Shown piece by piece: positions 45,651-56,084 of a stretch of 64,000 bases of DNA (within the stretch, counting starts at the first letter, position 1; every line of letters begins with the position of its first letter). A program made the translations under genes and the position numbers. This stretch comes from JBHYGK01 sp051859045 (GTDB taxonomy: Bacteria > Pseudomonadota > Gammaproteobacteria > Xanthomonadales > Xanthomonadaceae). The DNA is taken from the NCBI GenBank assembly GCA_051859045.1, contig JBHYGK010000012.1, forward strand, positions 1-64,000, in the 5' to 3' direction. The notes under the pieces are model-generated. The model was not told the origin of the DNA. It was given only the letters and a program-made list of their open reading frames with translations, and did no database searches.

Positions 45651-45723
45651 CCGGGGCCCCGCCGCCCGCCGCGGCGCGCGGCCCGGGGCCACCGTACGGG
45701 TCGGCCCGGGCACGCCCCGCTGG

Positions 45724-45729
45724 TACCAT
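45724..45729 (+). promoter_or_regulatory. Putative -10 box of the cystathionine beta-synthase gene (TACCAT)
   Basis: TACCAT lies 46 nt before the ATG. The same hexamer occurs upstream of metB, which suggests similar expression of the two genes. Confidence 0.35.
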
Positions 45730-45775
45730 CGCCGGCATTCCGCCCGCCGCGACGCGGGCCCGACGGCAGATCCCC

Positions 45776-47146
<1,371 letters not shown>

Positions 47147-47192
47147 GGGCCAGCTAGGATTTTTTCCGAGTCCCATCGCGGGCTCCCTCCGC

Positions 47193-47198
47193 TACCAT
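47193..47198 (+). promoter_or_regulatory. Putative -10 box of metB (TACCAT)
   Basis: TACCAT lies 36 nt before the metB ATG. A run of six T residues lies about 30 nt further upstream. Confidence 0.35.
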
Positions 47199-47234
47199 GC
47201 GCGGCCCCGAGCCGCCTCCCCCCAAGGCCACTCC

Positions 47235-48389
47235 ATGAGCAAGACCCACGGCATCGGCACCCGCGCCATCCACGCCGGCCAGTCGCCCGATCCCAGCACC
47301 GGCGCCGTCATGGTGCCGATCTACGCCACCTCGACCTACGTGCAGTCCAGCCCGGGCGTGCACCAGGGCTACGAGTACTCGCGCAGCCACAACCCCACCC
47401 GCTTCGCCTACGAGCGCTGCGTGGCCGACCTCGAGGGCGGCACCCGCGGCTACGCGTTCGCCTCGGGCCTGGCCGCCACCTCGACCATCCTCGAGCTGCT
47501 CGACGCCGGCGACCACGTGCTGTGCATGGACGACGTCTACGGCGGCACCTACCGCCTGTTCGAGCGCGTGCGCCGGCGCAGCGCGGGGCTGGACTTCAGC
47601 TTCGTCGACCTCGCCGACGACGCGGCCTTCGAGGCCGCGCTGAAGCCGACCACGAAGATGGTCTGGATCGAGACCCCCACCAACCCCACGCTGAAGCTGG
47701 TGGACATCGCCGCCGTGGCCGCCAAGGCCCGCGCGCGCGGCCTGATCGTGGTGGTCGACAACACCTTCTGCTCGCCGATCCTGCAGCGCCCGCTGGCGCT
47801 GGGCGCGCACCTGGTCATGCACTCCGCCACCAAGTACCTCAACGGCCACTCCGACATCGTCGGCGGCATGGTGGTGGTGGGCGACGACGCCGCGCTGGCC
47901 GAGCAGATGGGCTTCCTGCAGAACGCCGTCGGCGGCGTGCAGGGCCCGTTCGACAGCTTCCTCGCGCTGCGCGGCCTCAAGACCCTGCACCTGCGCATGA
48001 AGGCGCACTGCGCCAATGCCCAGGCCATCGCCGAGTTCCTCGAGCGCCACCCGAAGGTGGAGCGCGTGGCCTACCCGGGCCTCGCCTCGCATCCGCAGCA
48101 CGCGCTGGCCTCGCGCCAGATGGACGGCTACGGCGGCATGGTCAGCGTGTGGCTCAAGGGCGGCTTCGAGGCCGCGAAGGCCTTCATGGAGAAGCTGCAC
48201 CTCTTCGCCTGCGCCGAGTCGCTCGGCGGCGTGGAGTCGCTGGCCAACCACCCGGCGGTGATGACCCACGCCTCGGTGCCGGTCGAGCGCCGCGAGGCGC
48301 TGGGGGTCACGGGCAACCTCGTGCGCCTGAGCGTGGGCGTGGAGGACGTGGCCGACCTGATCGCGGAGCTGGACGCGGCGCTCGCGTGA
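47235..48389 (+). CDS. metB: Cystathionine gamma-synthase/gamma-lyase (Cys/Met metabolism PLP enzyme)
   Basis: The 384-residue PLP enzyme has the family blocks THGIGTRAIHAGQSPDPSTGAVMVPIYATSTYVQ, YSRSHNPTRFAYERCVADLEGG, the aspartate strand VDNTFCSPILQRPL and the Schiff-base Lys200 in HSATKYLNGHSD. Sequence alone does not separate gamma-synthase from gamma-lyase; next to a beta-synthase, gamma-lyase activity (cystathionine to cysteine) is as plausible as metB function. metB is the symbol used for this gene at xanthomonad LPS loci. The stop overlaps the wzm start by 4 nt, so sulfur metabolism and O-antigen export are translationally coupled. Confidence 0.9.
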   Translation: MSKTHGIGTRAIHAGQSPDPSTGAVMVPIYATSTYVQSSPGVHQGYEYSRSHNPTRFAYERCVADLEGGTRGYAFASGLAATSTILELLDAGDHVLCMDDVYGGTYRLFERVRRRSAGLDFSFVDLADDAAFEAALKPTTKMVWIETPTNPTLKLVDIAAVAAKARARGLIVVVDNTFCSPILQRPLALGAHLVMHSATKYLNGHSDIVGGMVVVGDDAALAEQMGFLQNAVGGVQGPFDSFLALRGLKTLHLRMKAHCANAQAIAEFLERHPKVERVAYPGLASHPQHALASRQMDGYGGMVSVWLKGGFEAAKAFMEKLHLFACAESLGGVESLANHPAVMTHASVPVERREALGVTGNLVRLSVGVEDVADLIAELDAALA

Positions 48390-49195
48390 GCCCGGCGATG
48401 GCCGCCCGCGCCGAGCGCCTGCGCTTCCGGCTCGAGCTGCTCGGCGGCCTGGTGCGCCGCGAGGTGCTCGGCCGCTACCGCGGCTCGCTGTTCGGCGTCG
48501 GCTGGTCGCTGGTGTCGCCGCTGCTGATGCTGGTGGTCTACACGGTCGCCTTCCACGAGCTGCTCGGCGCGCGCTGGCCCGGCGTCGAGGGGCGGGCGGG
48601 CTTCGCCACGATGGTGTTCACCGGCCTGCTGCTGCACGGCCTGCTGGCCGAGGTGCTCGTACGCGCGCCGCTGGCGGTGGCCGGGCAGGCCAACCTGGTG
48701 AAGAAGATGGTGTTCCCGCTGACCGTGCTGCCGCTGGTGCCGGTGGGCGCGGCGCTGGTGCATGCGCTGCTGGGCTTCGCGGTGCTGCTGCTGGCCTCGC
48801 TGCTCGGCCAGGGGCAGGCCCTGCACGCCACCGCGCTGCTGCTGCCGCTGCTGCTGCTGCCGTTCCTGGCGATGCTGGCGGGCGTGGCGTGGCTGTTGGC
48901 CGCCGTCGGCGTGTACGTGCGCGACATCGCCCAGCTCGGCGGCGTCGTCGCCACGATCCTGCTGTTCCTCAGCCCGGTGTTCTTCCCGCTCTCGACGCTG
49001 CCGGCGCGCTACCACGGCGTGGTCCACGCCAACCCGCTGACCTGGGTGGTGGAGGGCGCGCGCGGCCTGCTGTTCGACGGGCGCCTGCCGGACCCGGCCT
49101 CGACCCTGGCCTACTGCGGCGTCGCGCTGGCGGTGGCGGTGCTCGGCCTGCTCGCGTTCCGGCGCCTGCGGCCGGGCTTCGGGGACGTGCTGTGA
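48386..49195 (+). CDS. wzm: O-antigen ABC transporter permease Wzm
   Basis: The 269-residue inner-membrane protein has six membrane segments of the ABC-2 type and the conserved REVLGRYRGSLFGVGWSLVSPLLMLVVYTVAFHELL start and LLFLSPVFFPLSTLPARYHGVVHANPLTWVVEGAR segment near the end, as in Wzm/TagG. With Wzt it exports completed O-antigen, linked to undecaprenyl diphosphate, to the periplasm. GTG 48386 overlaps metB; ATG 48398 is an alternative. The wzt GTG overlaps its stop by 4 nt. Confidence 0.92.
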   Translation: MSPAMAARAERLRFRLELLGGLVRREVLGRYRGSLFGVGWSLVSPLLMLVVYTVAFHELLGARWPGVEGRAGFATMVFTGLLLHGLLAEVLVRAPLAVAGQANLVKKMVFPLTVLPLVPVGAALVHALLGFAVLLLASLLGQGQALHATALLLPLLLLPFLAMLAGVAWLLAAVGVYVRDIAQLGGVVATILLFLSPVFFPLSTLPARYHGVVHANPLTWVVEGARGLLFDGRLPDPASTLAYCGVALAVAVLGLLAFRRLRPGFGDVL

Positions 49196-50589
49196 GCGCG
49201 GGCGTGGCCATCCGCGTCGAGGGCGCGGCCAAGGTGTTCCGCATCTACGCGCGCCCGGCCGACCGGCTGATCGAGGGCCTGCTGGGCCGGCCGCGGCACC
49301 GCGAGTTCCAGGCCCTGCGCCCGCTCGACCTCGTCATCCGCCGCGGCGAGACGGTGGGCATCGTCGGGCGCAACGGCTCCGGCAAGTCGACCCTGCTCCA
49401 GCTCATCGCCGGCACCCTGCAGCCCAGCGCGGGGCGGGTGGAGGTGCACGGCCGCGTGGCCGCGCTGCTCGAACTCGGCAGCGGCTTCAACCCGGAGTTC
49501 AGCGGGCGCGAGAACGTCTACCTCAACGCCCAGGTGATGGGCATGCGCCGGCGCGAGGTCGAGGAGCGCTTCGCGCGCATCGAGGCCTTCGCCGACATCG
49601 GCGCCTTCATCGACCAGCCGGTGCGCACCTATTCCAGCGGCATGCTGGTGCGGCTGGCGTTCGCGGTGGCGATCAACACCGACCCCGACATCCTGATCAT
49701 CGACGAGGCCCTCGCGGTCGGCGACGAGGCCTTCCAGCGCAAGTGCTACGCGCGGATCGAGACGCTGAAGGCCGAGGGCGCGACGATCCTGTTCGTCTCC
49801 CACGCCGCGGCGAGCGTGCTGCAGCTGTGCGACCGCGCGGTGCTGCTGGACGCCGGCGAGCGCCTGCTCACCGGCAGCCCCAAGGCGGTCGTCGCGCGCT
49901 ACCAGCGGCTGCTGCATGCGCCCGGGCCCGAGCGCGAGGCGCTGCGCGCGGAGATCCGCGAGGCGGACCGCCTGGCGGCCCGGGGGGAGGCCGCGCCCGA
50001 GTCCCCGGCCGGGGAGGCCGCCCGTGCCGGCGAAGCCGCGCGGTACGACGCCCCGCCGCATCCCGTCGAGCCCGTCGAGCGCCTCGAGGCCGGGCTCGAG
50101 AGCCCGCGGATCGACTACGTGCCCCACGGGGCGCGGATCGGCGAGGTCGGCGTGTTCAACGCCGAGGGCGAGCCGGTCAACGTGCTCGTCCCGGGGCGTC
50201 CCTACGTGCTGCGGTACGCGGTCGAGTTCGACGCGGACGCGAGCGCGGTCGAGTTCAACATGTCGCTGAAGTCGGTGACCGGCGTGGTGCTCTATGGCGC
50301 CTCCAGCCACGGCCTGTCGGGCTTCCTTCCGTCCGTGTCGGCCGGGGAGCGCATCGAGGTCGAGTTCCGCTTCGCGTCGTGGCTGCTGCCGGGGACCTAT
50401 TTCTTCAACGCCGGCTGCCAGGGCATCCCGGTCGCGGGCGAGGGGCGCGAGTTCCTGCACCGCGTGCTGGACGCCTGCGCCGTCAAGCTCGAGGCCGGGA
50501 CCAGCGACCGCTACAAGGCCGGCTTCTACGACCTGTCGATCGAGCCGGCCGCACGCTGGATCCGCCATGCCCCGGCCCCGCGGTCTTGA
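49192..50589 (+). CDS. wzt: O-antigen ABC transporter ATPase Wzt with C-terminal glycan-binding domain
   Basis: The 465-residue protein has an ABC ATPase domain (residues 1-245: Walker A GRNGSGKST, the FNPEFSGRENVYLNAQVMGM segment typical of polysaccharide exporters, signature YSSGMLVRLAFAVA, Walker B ILIIDEALAVGDEAFQRK) and a C-terminal domain (about 300-465). A C-terminal domain of this size is the Wzt_C jelly-roll, which in E. coli O8/O9a recognises the terminal modification of the finished chain. That implies a chain-capping enzyme in this cluster. A Glu/Ala/Pro-rich linker (about 255-300) separates the domains. Confidence 0.92.
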   Translation: MSAGVAIRVEGAAKVFRIYARPADRLIEGLLGRPRHREFQALRPLDLVIRRGETVGIVGRNGSGKSTLLQLIAGTLQPSAGRVEVHGRVAALLELGSGFNPEFSGRENVYLNAQVMGMRRREVEERFARIEAFADIGAFIDQPVRTYSSGMLVRLAFAVAINTDPDILIIDEALAVGDEAFQRKCYARIETLKAEGATILFVSHAAASVLQLCDRAVLLDAGERLLTGSPKAVVARYQRLLHAPGPEREALRAEIREADRLAARGEAAPESPAGEAARAGEAARYDAPPHPVEPVERLEAGLESPRIDYVPHGARIGEVGVFNAEGEPVNVLVPGRPYVLRYAVEFDADASAVEFNMSLKSVTGVVLYGASSHGLSGFLPSVSAGERIEVEFRFASWLLPGTYFFNAGCQGIPVAGEGREFLHRVLDACAVKLEAGTSDRYKAGFYDLSIEPAARWIRHAPAPRS

Positions 50590-50640
50590 TGGGGCCCGGG
50601 GCGCGCGTGCGATGCTGATGCCTGCGAAGGGGGGAGCGTG

Positions 50641-51870
50641 ATGAACGACGGGCTGATGGTGCTCGGCATGCACCGGAGTGGGACGTCGCTGATGGCGCGC
50701 AGCCTGATGGAGGCCGGGGTCGACATCGGCGCACGCCTGCTGGGCGGGAGCGCGGGCAATCCCGATGGCCACTTCGAGGATGCGGTCGTCGTCGAGCACG
50801 ACGAGCGCCTGCTCGCGTCGCTGGGGCGGCGCTGGGACGAACTGCCGGTCGCCGACGAGCGGGCCCTGTCCGCCGCGGAGCGCGCGTCCTTCCTGGCCTC
50901 GGTGTCGGGCTACCTGGTCGACGACCGCGGTCGCCGTCCGCACTGGGCCATCAAGGACCCGCGCCTGTGCCTGTTCACCGCGACCTGGCGCGCGGCCATC
51001 GAGGCGGCCGGCGCGCGGCCATCGGCGCTGCTCGTCATCCGCCATCCCGTCGAGGTGGCGCGCTCGCTCGCGGCCCGCGACGGGCTGCCGTTCGCGCAGG
51101 GCTGGCTGCTGTGGTTCCAGTACGTCATGGCGTCGCTGCGCGGCAGCGATGGACTCGCGCGGCGCGTGGTCTCGTACGACGCGCTGATCGCGTCCCCGGC
51201 CGACGCGATCGCCCGGGTGGCCACCTTGCCCGGCTGGCACGGTCTGCGCGCGGGGGAGGTGCACGCCTCGCTGGCGCGCCAGGAGCGTCGCCACCACCGG
51301 GTCGACCCCGACCTCGGCCTGGGCGGGCTGCCCCGCGCCGTCGTCGCGCTCTGGCGCCGGCTGGCGGAGGCCGCCGCGGGCGACGGGTGCCTGCCCGCCG
51401 ACCTCGGTGCTTCGCTGGACGCGGCGTCCGGCGAGTTCGAGGCGATCGCCTCCGCGCTGGCATCGGCGTGGCGGGCGCGGGAGCAGGCGCTGTGGTCGCG
51501 CATCGCGCGCGCCGAGGCCCCGCCCGCCACGCCGCCGGCCGATGCCGGTGCGCCCGTCGTGCTCGACGCATTGCAGCGCCAGCACGCCGAGGTGATCCGG
51601 GCGATCAGCGACGAGATCCACCTCATGCAGGCCACCACGGCCTCGGCGATGCAGCAGCTCGGCGCGAAGGAGGGCGCGGCGGACGTCGCCGGCGCGCTCG
51701 GCGCCCGGATGGAGGCGTCGTCCGCCCTGCTCGACGGCGCGCTGGCCGCGCTCGGCGAGCGCCTCGACGCGCTGCCCTCGGCGGTCGAGGCCTCGACCGC
51801 CGGCTCGGTGCTGACCGCGCTCGACCATGCCGTGGCCCGGATCGAGGCCGAGGCCGCGGACGGCCGCTAG
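50641..51870 (+). CDS. Sulfotransferase-like protein with C-terminal coiled coil, ending at an in-frame TAG
   Basis: The 409-residue product has a PAPS-type P-loop near the N-terminus, GMHRSGTSL (residues 9-17), and a 3'-phosphate-binding-like VIRHPVEVARSLAARDG near residues 132-148, as in sulfotransferases acting on glycans. From about residue 290 it is helical and Ala/Glu-rich (coiled coil). The TAG at 51868 is directly followed by the same frame, which continues for 2.8 kb into a glycosyltransferase; helical coiled-coil character runs through the junction. The ATG at 50641 is 4 nt after GGGGAG; GTG 50638 is an alternative. It may transfer sulfate to an O-antigen sugar. Confidence 0.75.
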   Translation: MNDGLMVLGMHRSGTSLMARSLMEAGVDIGARLLGGSAGNPDGHFEDAVVVEHDERLLASLGRRWDELPVADERALSAAERASFLASVSGYLVDDRGRRPHWAIKDPRLCLFTATWRAAIEAAGARPSALLVIRHPVEVARSLAARDGLPFAQGWLLWFQYVMASLRGSDGLARRVVSYDALIASPADAIARVATLPGWHGLRAGEVHASLARQERRHHRVDPDLGLGGLPRAVVALWRRLAEAAAGDGCLPADLGASLDAASGEFEAIASALASAWRAREQALWSRIARAEAPPATPPADAGAPVVLDALQRQHAEVIRAISDEIHLMQATTASAMQQLGAKEGAADVAGALGARMEASSALLDGALAALGERLDALPSAVEASTAGSVLTALDHAVARIEAEAADGR

Positions 51871-51888
51871 GCCGCCGCCGGGGTCTCG

Positions 51889-54654
51889 GTGGGCATCGCC
51901 GCGCTGCACGACGAGCTCGAGCAGCGCCAGGGCCGGGTCGAGGCCGCGCTGCACCGGCTGGAGCCGGTCGTGGGCGCGCTGGACGGCCTGCGCGACGGCC
52001 TGGAGCGCCGCCTCGACGCGCGCGACGCCGCCGCCGACGCGGCCGCGGCGCAGCTGGCGCGCGGCCTCGAGGCGCTGCGCGCGCGGCTCGAGGAGGACGG
52101 CGCGGCCGCGGCGCGGGCCGGCCAGGCCCGCGCCGAGGCCCTGGCCGGCGAGCTGGCCGCGGCGCTGGCCGATGCGCGCGCCTGGGCGGCGCGCTGCATG
52201 GAGGCGCGCGAGGCGCTCGCCGCCCTCGACGCGCGGCATGCCGCGCTCGAGGCGCGGCATGCACTCATCGACGCGGCGCGCGCGGGCCTCGAGGCCCGCC
52301 ACGCCGCCTTGCTTGGAGAACGCGAGGCGCTGGTCCTCGCGGCAGGACACGAACGGGAGAGGACGATGCAAGAGCGGCAGGACGCCGAGGCGACGATCCA
52401 CGAACTGCGCGCCGCGCTCGCCGCGCGCGACGACGAGCTGCACGCGCTGCGCCACGAGGCCGAGCAGCTGCGGGCCTCGGCGCAGACCCTGCAGCAGGTG
52501 CTGGGCTCGGCCTCGTGGCGGTGGACGCGGCCGCTGCGCGCCGCCGCGCGGCTGCTGCGCGGCGACTGGCGCGAGGACTCCAGCGCCCGCCTCGGGCAGA
52601 TGGTCCGCGGCGTCGTCGCGCGCGCGCCGGGCCTGTCCGACGACGCGCGCAACGCCCTGATCGAGCGCAGCCTGCAGCTGGGCGAGGGCGCCCACGTCCC
52701 GGCGCTGCTGCCCGACCGCCACCTCGCCCCGCGGCTGCAGCTGGCCGCGCCCGACCCGTCGCTGCCCGACGTGTTCGTGTGGTCGGTGATCGACTGGCAC
52801 TTCCGCGTGCAGCGCCCGCAGCACCTCGCGCGCGCGCTGGCCGAGCGCGGCCACCGCGTGTTCTACGTCTCCAACAACTTCGTCGACGCCGCCGCGCCGG
52901 GCTTCCACGTGCAGCCCCTGGACGGCGAGGGCCGGCTGTTCCAGGTCCACCTCGACCTCGCCGGCGCGCCGGCGATCTACTACGGGCTGCCGAGCGAGGC
53001 GCAGGTCGACGCGCTGCACGCCAGCCTGGCCACGCTGCTGGAGTGGACCTGCACCCGGTCCAGCCTCTCGCTGGTCCAGCACGCCTACTGGACGCCGCTG
53101 GTGCGCAGCCTGCCGAACGCGCGCGTGGTCTACGACTGCATGGACCACCACGCCGGCTTCGACGACAACGCGCCCGCCGTCCTGCAGGCCGAGCAGGCGC
53201 TGGTGGCCGACGCCGACCTGGTGATCGTCACCTCGGGCTGGCTGCACGAGGAGATCGCGCCGAAGGCCCGGGCCACCGCGCTGGTGCGCAACGCCGGCGA
53301 GTACGCGCACTTCGCCGCGGTGCCGGCCGAGGTGTTCCGCGACGAGCAGGGCCGCCGGGTGATCGGCTACTACGGCGCGATCGCCGAGTGGTTCGACCTC
53401 GCGCTGGTGCGCGCGGTGGCGCAGGCCCAGCCCGACGCGCTGGTGCTGCTGGTGGGCAACGACACCGCCGGCGCCGGCGCCGCGCTGGCCGACCTGGCCA
53501 ACGTGCGCCTCGTCGGCGAGGTGCCCTACGCCGAGCTGCCCTACTGGCTGCACGGCTTCGACGTGGCGCTGCTGCCGTTCCAGGTGATCCCGCTGACGCT
53601 GGCCACCAACCCGGTGAAGGTCTACGAGTACCTCGCCGGCGGCAAGGCCGTGGTGGCGGTGGACCTGCCGGAGATGGCGCAGTTCGAGGGCCTGGTGCGC
53701 ACGGCCCCCGACCACGCCGCGTTCGTGGCCGCCGTGGCCGACGCCCTCGCCGCGCCGGGGGACGCCGCGGTCGTCGCCGCGCGCCAGGCCTTCGCGGCCG
53801 GGCAGACCTGGGCGCACCGCGCCCGCGCGCTCGACGAGGCCCTCGAGGGCATCGCCGAGCCGCGCGTGAGCGTGATCGTGCTGACCTACAACAACCTCGC
53901 CTTCACCGACGCCTGCCTGTTCAGCATCGAGGCCTACAGCGACTACCCCGACCTCGAGGTGATCGTCGTGGACAACGCCTCCAGCGACGGCTCGCGCGAG
54001 TGGCTGCAGCGCTGGGTCGCCGAGCCCTCGAAGGCCGGCCACGCGCGCCGACTCATCCTCAACGACGACAATCTCGGCTTCGCGGCCGGCAACAACGTCG
54101 GCCTGGCCGCCGCCACCGGCGAGGTGCTGGTGATGCTCAACAACGACACCTACGCCACGCCGGGCTGGGTGCGCGGCCTGTGCAACCACCTGCGCCGCGA
54201 CCCGGGCCTGGGCCTGGTGGGCCCGGTGACCAACAACATCGGCAACGAGGCCAAGCTCGACATCGCCTACCCGGACATGGTCGAGATGATCCACCTCTCG
54301 GGCCAGCACACCCGCCGGCACGCCGGCCGCCGGCTCGAGATCCCCACCGTCGCGTTCTTCTGCGTGGCGATGCCGCGCGCGGTCTACGAACGCGTCGGCG
54401 GCCTCGACGAGGCCTTCGGCGTGGGCTTCTTCGAGGACGACGACTACTGCCGCCGCGTCGCCCAGGCCGGCTGGCGCGTGGCCTGCGCCGACGACGTGTT
54501 CGTGCACCACCACCTCTCGGCGAGCTTCGACAAGCTCAAGGCCGAGGCCAAGCAGGCGCTGTTCGAGCGCAACAAGGCGATCTTCGAGGCGAAGTGGGGG
54601 CCGTGGGCGCCCCACGTGTACCGGGCGCGCGCCGCCGACGGGAGCCGGGCATGA
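51889..54654 (+). CDS. Two-domain glycosyltransferase (GT-B plus GT2) with N-terminal coiled coil
   Basis: The 921-residue product contains an N-terminal coiled coil (about residues 1-200), a GT-B type domain (about 285-640; FVWSVIDWHFRVQRPQHLARAL and the acceptor-site-like PVKVYEYLAGGKAVVAVDLPE), and a GT2 domain (about 655-915; VSVIVLTYNNLAFTD, VVDNASSDGS, MLNNDTYATPGW, FFEDDDYCRR), which resembles rhamnosyltransferases of O-antigen loci. It would make two linkages of the repeat unit. GTG 51889 has no clear ribosome site and comes 18 nt after the TAG of the preceding gene in the same frame, so the true product may be one 1,338-residue chain. It is followed, with a 4-nt overlap, by a membrane protein gene. 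Confidence 0.85.
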   Translation: MGIAALHDELEQRQGRVEAALHRLEPVVGALDGLRDGLERRLDARDAAADAAAAQLARGLEALRARLEEDGAAAARAGQARAEALAGELAAALADARAWAARCMEAREALAALDARHAALEARHALIDAARAGLEARHAALLGEREALVLAAGHERERTMQERQDAEATIHELRAALAARDDELHALRHEAEQLRASAQTLQQVLGSASWRWTRPLRAAARLLRGDWREDSSARLGQMVRGVVARAPGLSDDARNALIERSLQLGEGAHVPALLPDRHLAPRLQLAAPDPSLPDVFVWSVIDWHFRVQRPQHLARALAERGHRVFYVSNNFVDAAAPGFHVQPLDGEGRLFQVHLDLAGAPAIYYGLPSEAQVDALHASLATLLEWTCTRSSLSLVQHAYWTPLVRSLPNARVVYDCMDHHAGFDDNAPAVLQAEQALVADADLVIVTSGWLHEEIAPKARATALVRNAGEYAHFAAVPAEVFRDEQGRRVIGYYGAIAEWFDLALVRAVAQAQPDALVLLVGNDTAGAGAALADLANVRLVGEVPYAELPYWLHGFDVALLPFQVIPLTLATNPVKVYEYLAGGKAVVAVDLPEMAQFEGLVRTAPDHAAFVAAVADALAAPGDAAVVAARQAFAAGQTWAHRARALDEALEGIAEPRVSVIVLTYNNLAFTDACLFSIEAYSDYPDLEVIVVDNASSDGSREWLQRWVAEPSKAGHARRLILNDDNLGFAAGNNVGLAAATGEVLVMLNNDTYATPGWVRGLCNHLRRDPGLGLVGPVTNNIGNEAKLDIAYPDMVEMIHLSGQHTRRHAGRRLEIPTVAFFCVAMPRAVYERVGGLDEAFGVGFFEDDDYCRRVAQAGWRVACADDVFVHHHLSASFDKLKAEAKQALFERNKAIFEAKWGPWAPHVYRARAADGSRA

Positions 54655-56084
54655 GCGCCGGGACGGCCGGTGGGGGCGGGTGGGCACGCCCCGTCGCGGC
54701 GCTGCTGGCGATCACGTTCGTCGCCCACCTGCTGGTGCTCGCGAACCCGGGCTTCTTCAGCCACGACGAGTGGCAGCGCATCGACCACATCGAGGCGACC
54801 GGGCTCTGGGATTACGTGCGCCAGTACGGCGCGGTCAAGGCCGGCCCCGATTTCGGGTTCCCGGTCCGGCCGGTGGGCTTCGTCCAGCAGGGCCTGAGCT
54901 CGCTGTTCATGGCGGACTGGCCGGTCGTCGCGCACCTGGTCGACGTGCTGCTGCACGCGGCCGTGACGCTGCTCCTCCTGCCGGTGCTCCTGCGCGCGGG
55001 CCTCGACCGCCGGCGCTCCATCGCGGTCGCGGCGGTGTTCGCGATCGCGCCCCTCGGCGTGTTCTCCACGGCCTGGGTGGGGGCGTCGTTCGAGCGCTGG
55101 TACGTCTTCTTCGGCCTCGGCGCCGCCTACGGGTTCCTGCGCCTGGTCCGCGAGGGAGCGAAGCCCGGCTGGCTGGCGCTGGTGTTCGCGTCCAGCGCGG
55201 GGGCGATCCTCTCGAAGGAGAGCGCCATCATGCTGCCGGCGGCGCTGGTCGTGCTCTTCCACTCGCAGTGGTCGACGACCACCGAGGCGCTGAAGCCCCG
55301 CGCGGCGCTGCTGGGCCTGGTGGCCGCCAGCCTCCCGGTGCTGGCCTACCTGCTGGTCCGCCTGCCCGCGCTGGAGGCCTCGTTCGGCGGCGGCGGCGGC
55401 CCCTACAGCCCGTCGATCGCCAACCTGCCCTCCAATGCGCTGCTCTACCTCGCGCAGCCCTTCATGCCGGGGGCCGTCGAGCTCGTCTCGGCGCCGCTGC
55501 TGCCGCGGTGGCAGTGGTGGTTCGCGCTGTCGGCGCATGGCGTGCTGCTCGCGGCGATCGCGTGGCGATTCGGCCTGCTGCCGCTCCTGTCCTACCTGGC
55601 GGCCTACTTCGTCTTCCTCGCGCCGGTGATGATGCTGTCCTTCGCCGGGGCCCACTACCTCTACGCGTCCGGCATCCCGTTCGCCCTGGCCGTCGGCCTG
55701 CTGCTCGCGCCGCGCACCTCGGCGGAGGGGGGCGGCGCCCCGAGGCCGGGCTGGGCGGCGCTGGTCGGCGTGGTGCTCCTGGCGGGGCTGTTCTGGAGGT
55801 CGCAGGTGATCCTCGTGGACCTCTACGACCAGGGGCGCTGCCAGTCGACCCTGATCGCCACCGTCGACGCGGCCCAGGCGCACGCCGGCGCGGTCGGGGC
55901 CACCCGCCTGCGCGTGCTCGCCGATCCCGGTGCCCGCGAGTACGTCGCGATCCGGGCGTTCTTCAACCGCACGCCGTATTCCGGCGCGGCCGGCCCCGCG
56001 GTCGTCGTGGGCACGGCCGAGCCCGTGGTCGAGGGCGAGCTCGCGGCCACCATGCGCCAGGACTGCCGGGTGGTGCTGCAGTGA
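54651..56084 (+). CDS. Polytopic membrane protein, possible GT-C glycosyltransferase or O-antigen modification protein
   Basis: The 477-residue protein has ten or more membrane helices. The first periplasmic loop begins NPGFFSHDEWQRIDHIEATG, with an Asp-Glu pair in the place where GT-C (PMT/ArnT-like) enzymes hold a catalytic acid, and the C-terminal 80 residues form a soluble domain. No named family is certain. A GGAG site lies 7 nt before ATG 54651. It overlaps the following acyltransferase gene by 4 nt. Its position suggests a role in adding or modifying a sugar on the periplasmic side. Confidence 0.7.
   Translation: MSAGTAGGGGWARPVAALLAITFVAHLLVLANPGFFSHDEWQRIDHIEATGLWDYVRQYGAVKAGPDFGFPVRPVGFVQQGLSSLFMADWPVVAHLVDVLLHAAVTLLLLPVLLRAGLDRRRSIAVAAVFAIAPLGVFSTAWVGASFERWYVFFGLGAAYGFLRLVREGAKPGWLALVFASSAGAILSKESAIMLPAALVVLFHSQWSTTTEALKPRAALLGLVAASLPVLAYLLVRLPALEASFGGGGGPYSPSIANLPSNALLYLAQPFMPGAVELVSAPLLPRWQWWFALSAHGVLLAAIAWRFGLLPLLSYLAAYFVFLAPVMMLSFAGAHYLYASGIPFALAVGLLLAPRTSAEGGGAPRPGWAALVGVVLLAGLFWRSQVILVDLYDQGRCQSTLIATVDAAQAHAGAVGATRLRVLADPGAREYVAIRAFFNRTPYSGAAGPAVVVGTAEPVVEGELAATMRQDCRVVLQ

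Noticed and set aside
49111..54687. 1,858-codon open frame on the minus strand through the O-antigen genes
   Set aside because: It is antisense to wzt, the sulfotransferase-like gene and the glycosyltransferase, which have clear motifs. Its translation is a His/Arg/Gly/Ala-rich low-complexity string, as expected for a shadow frame in very GC-rich DNA.
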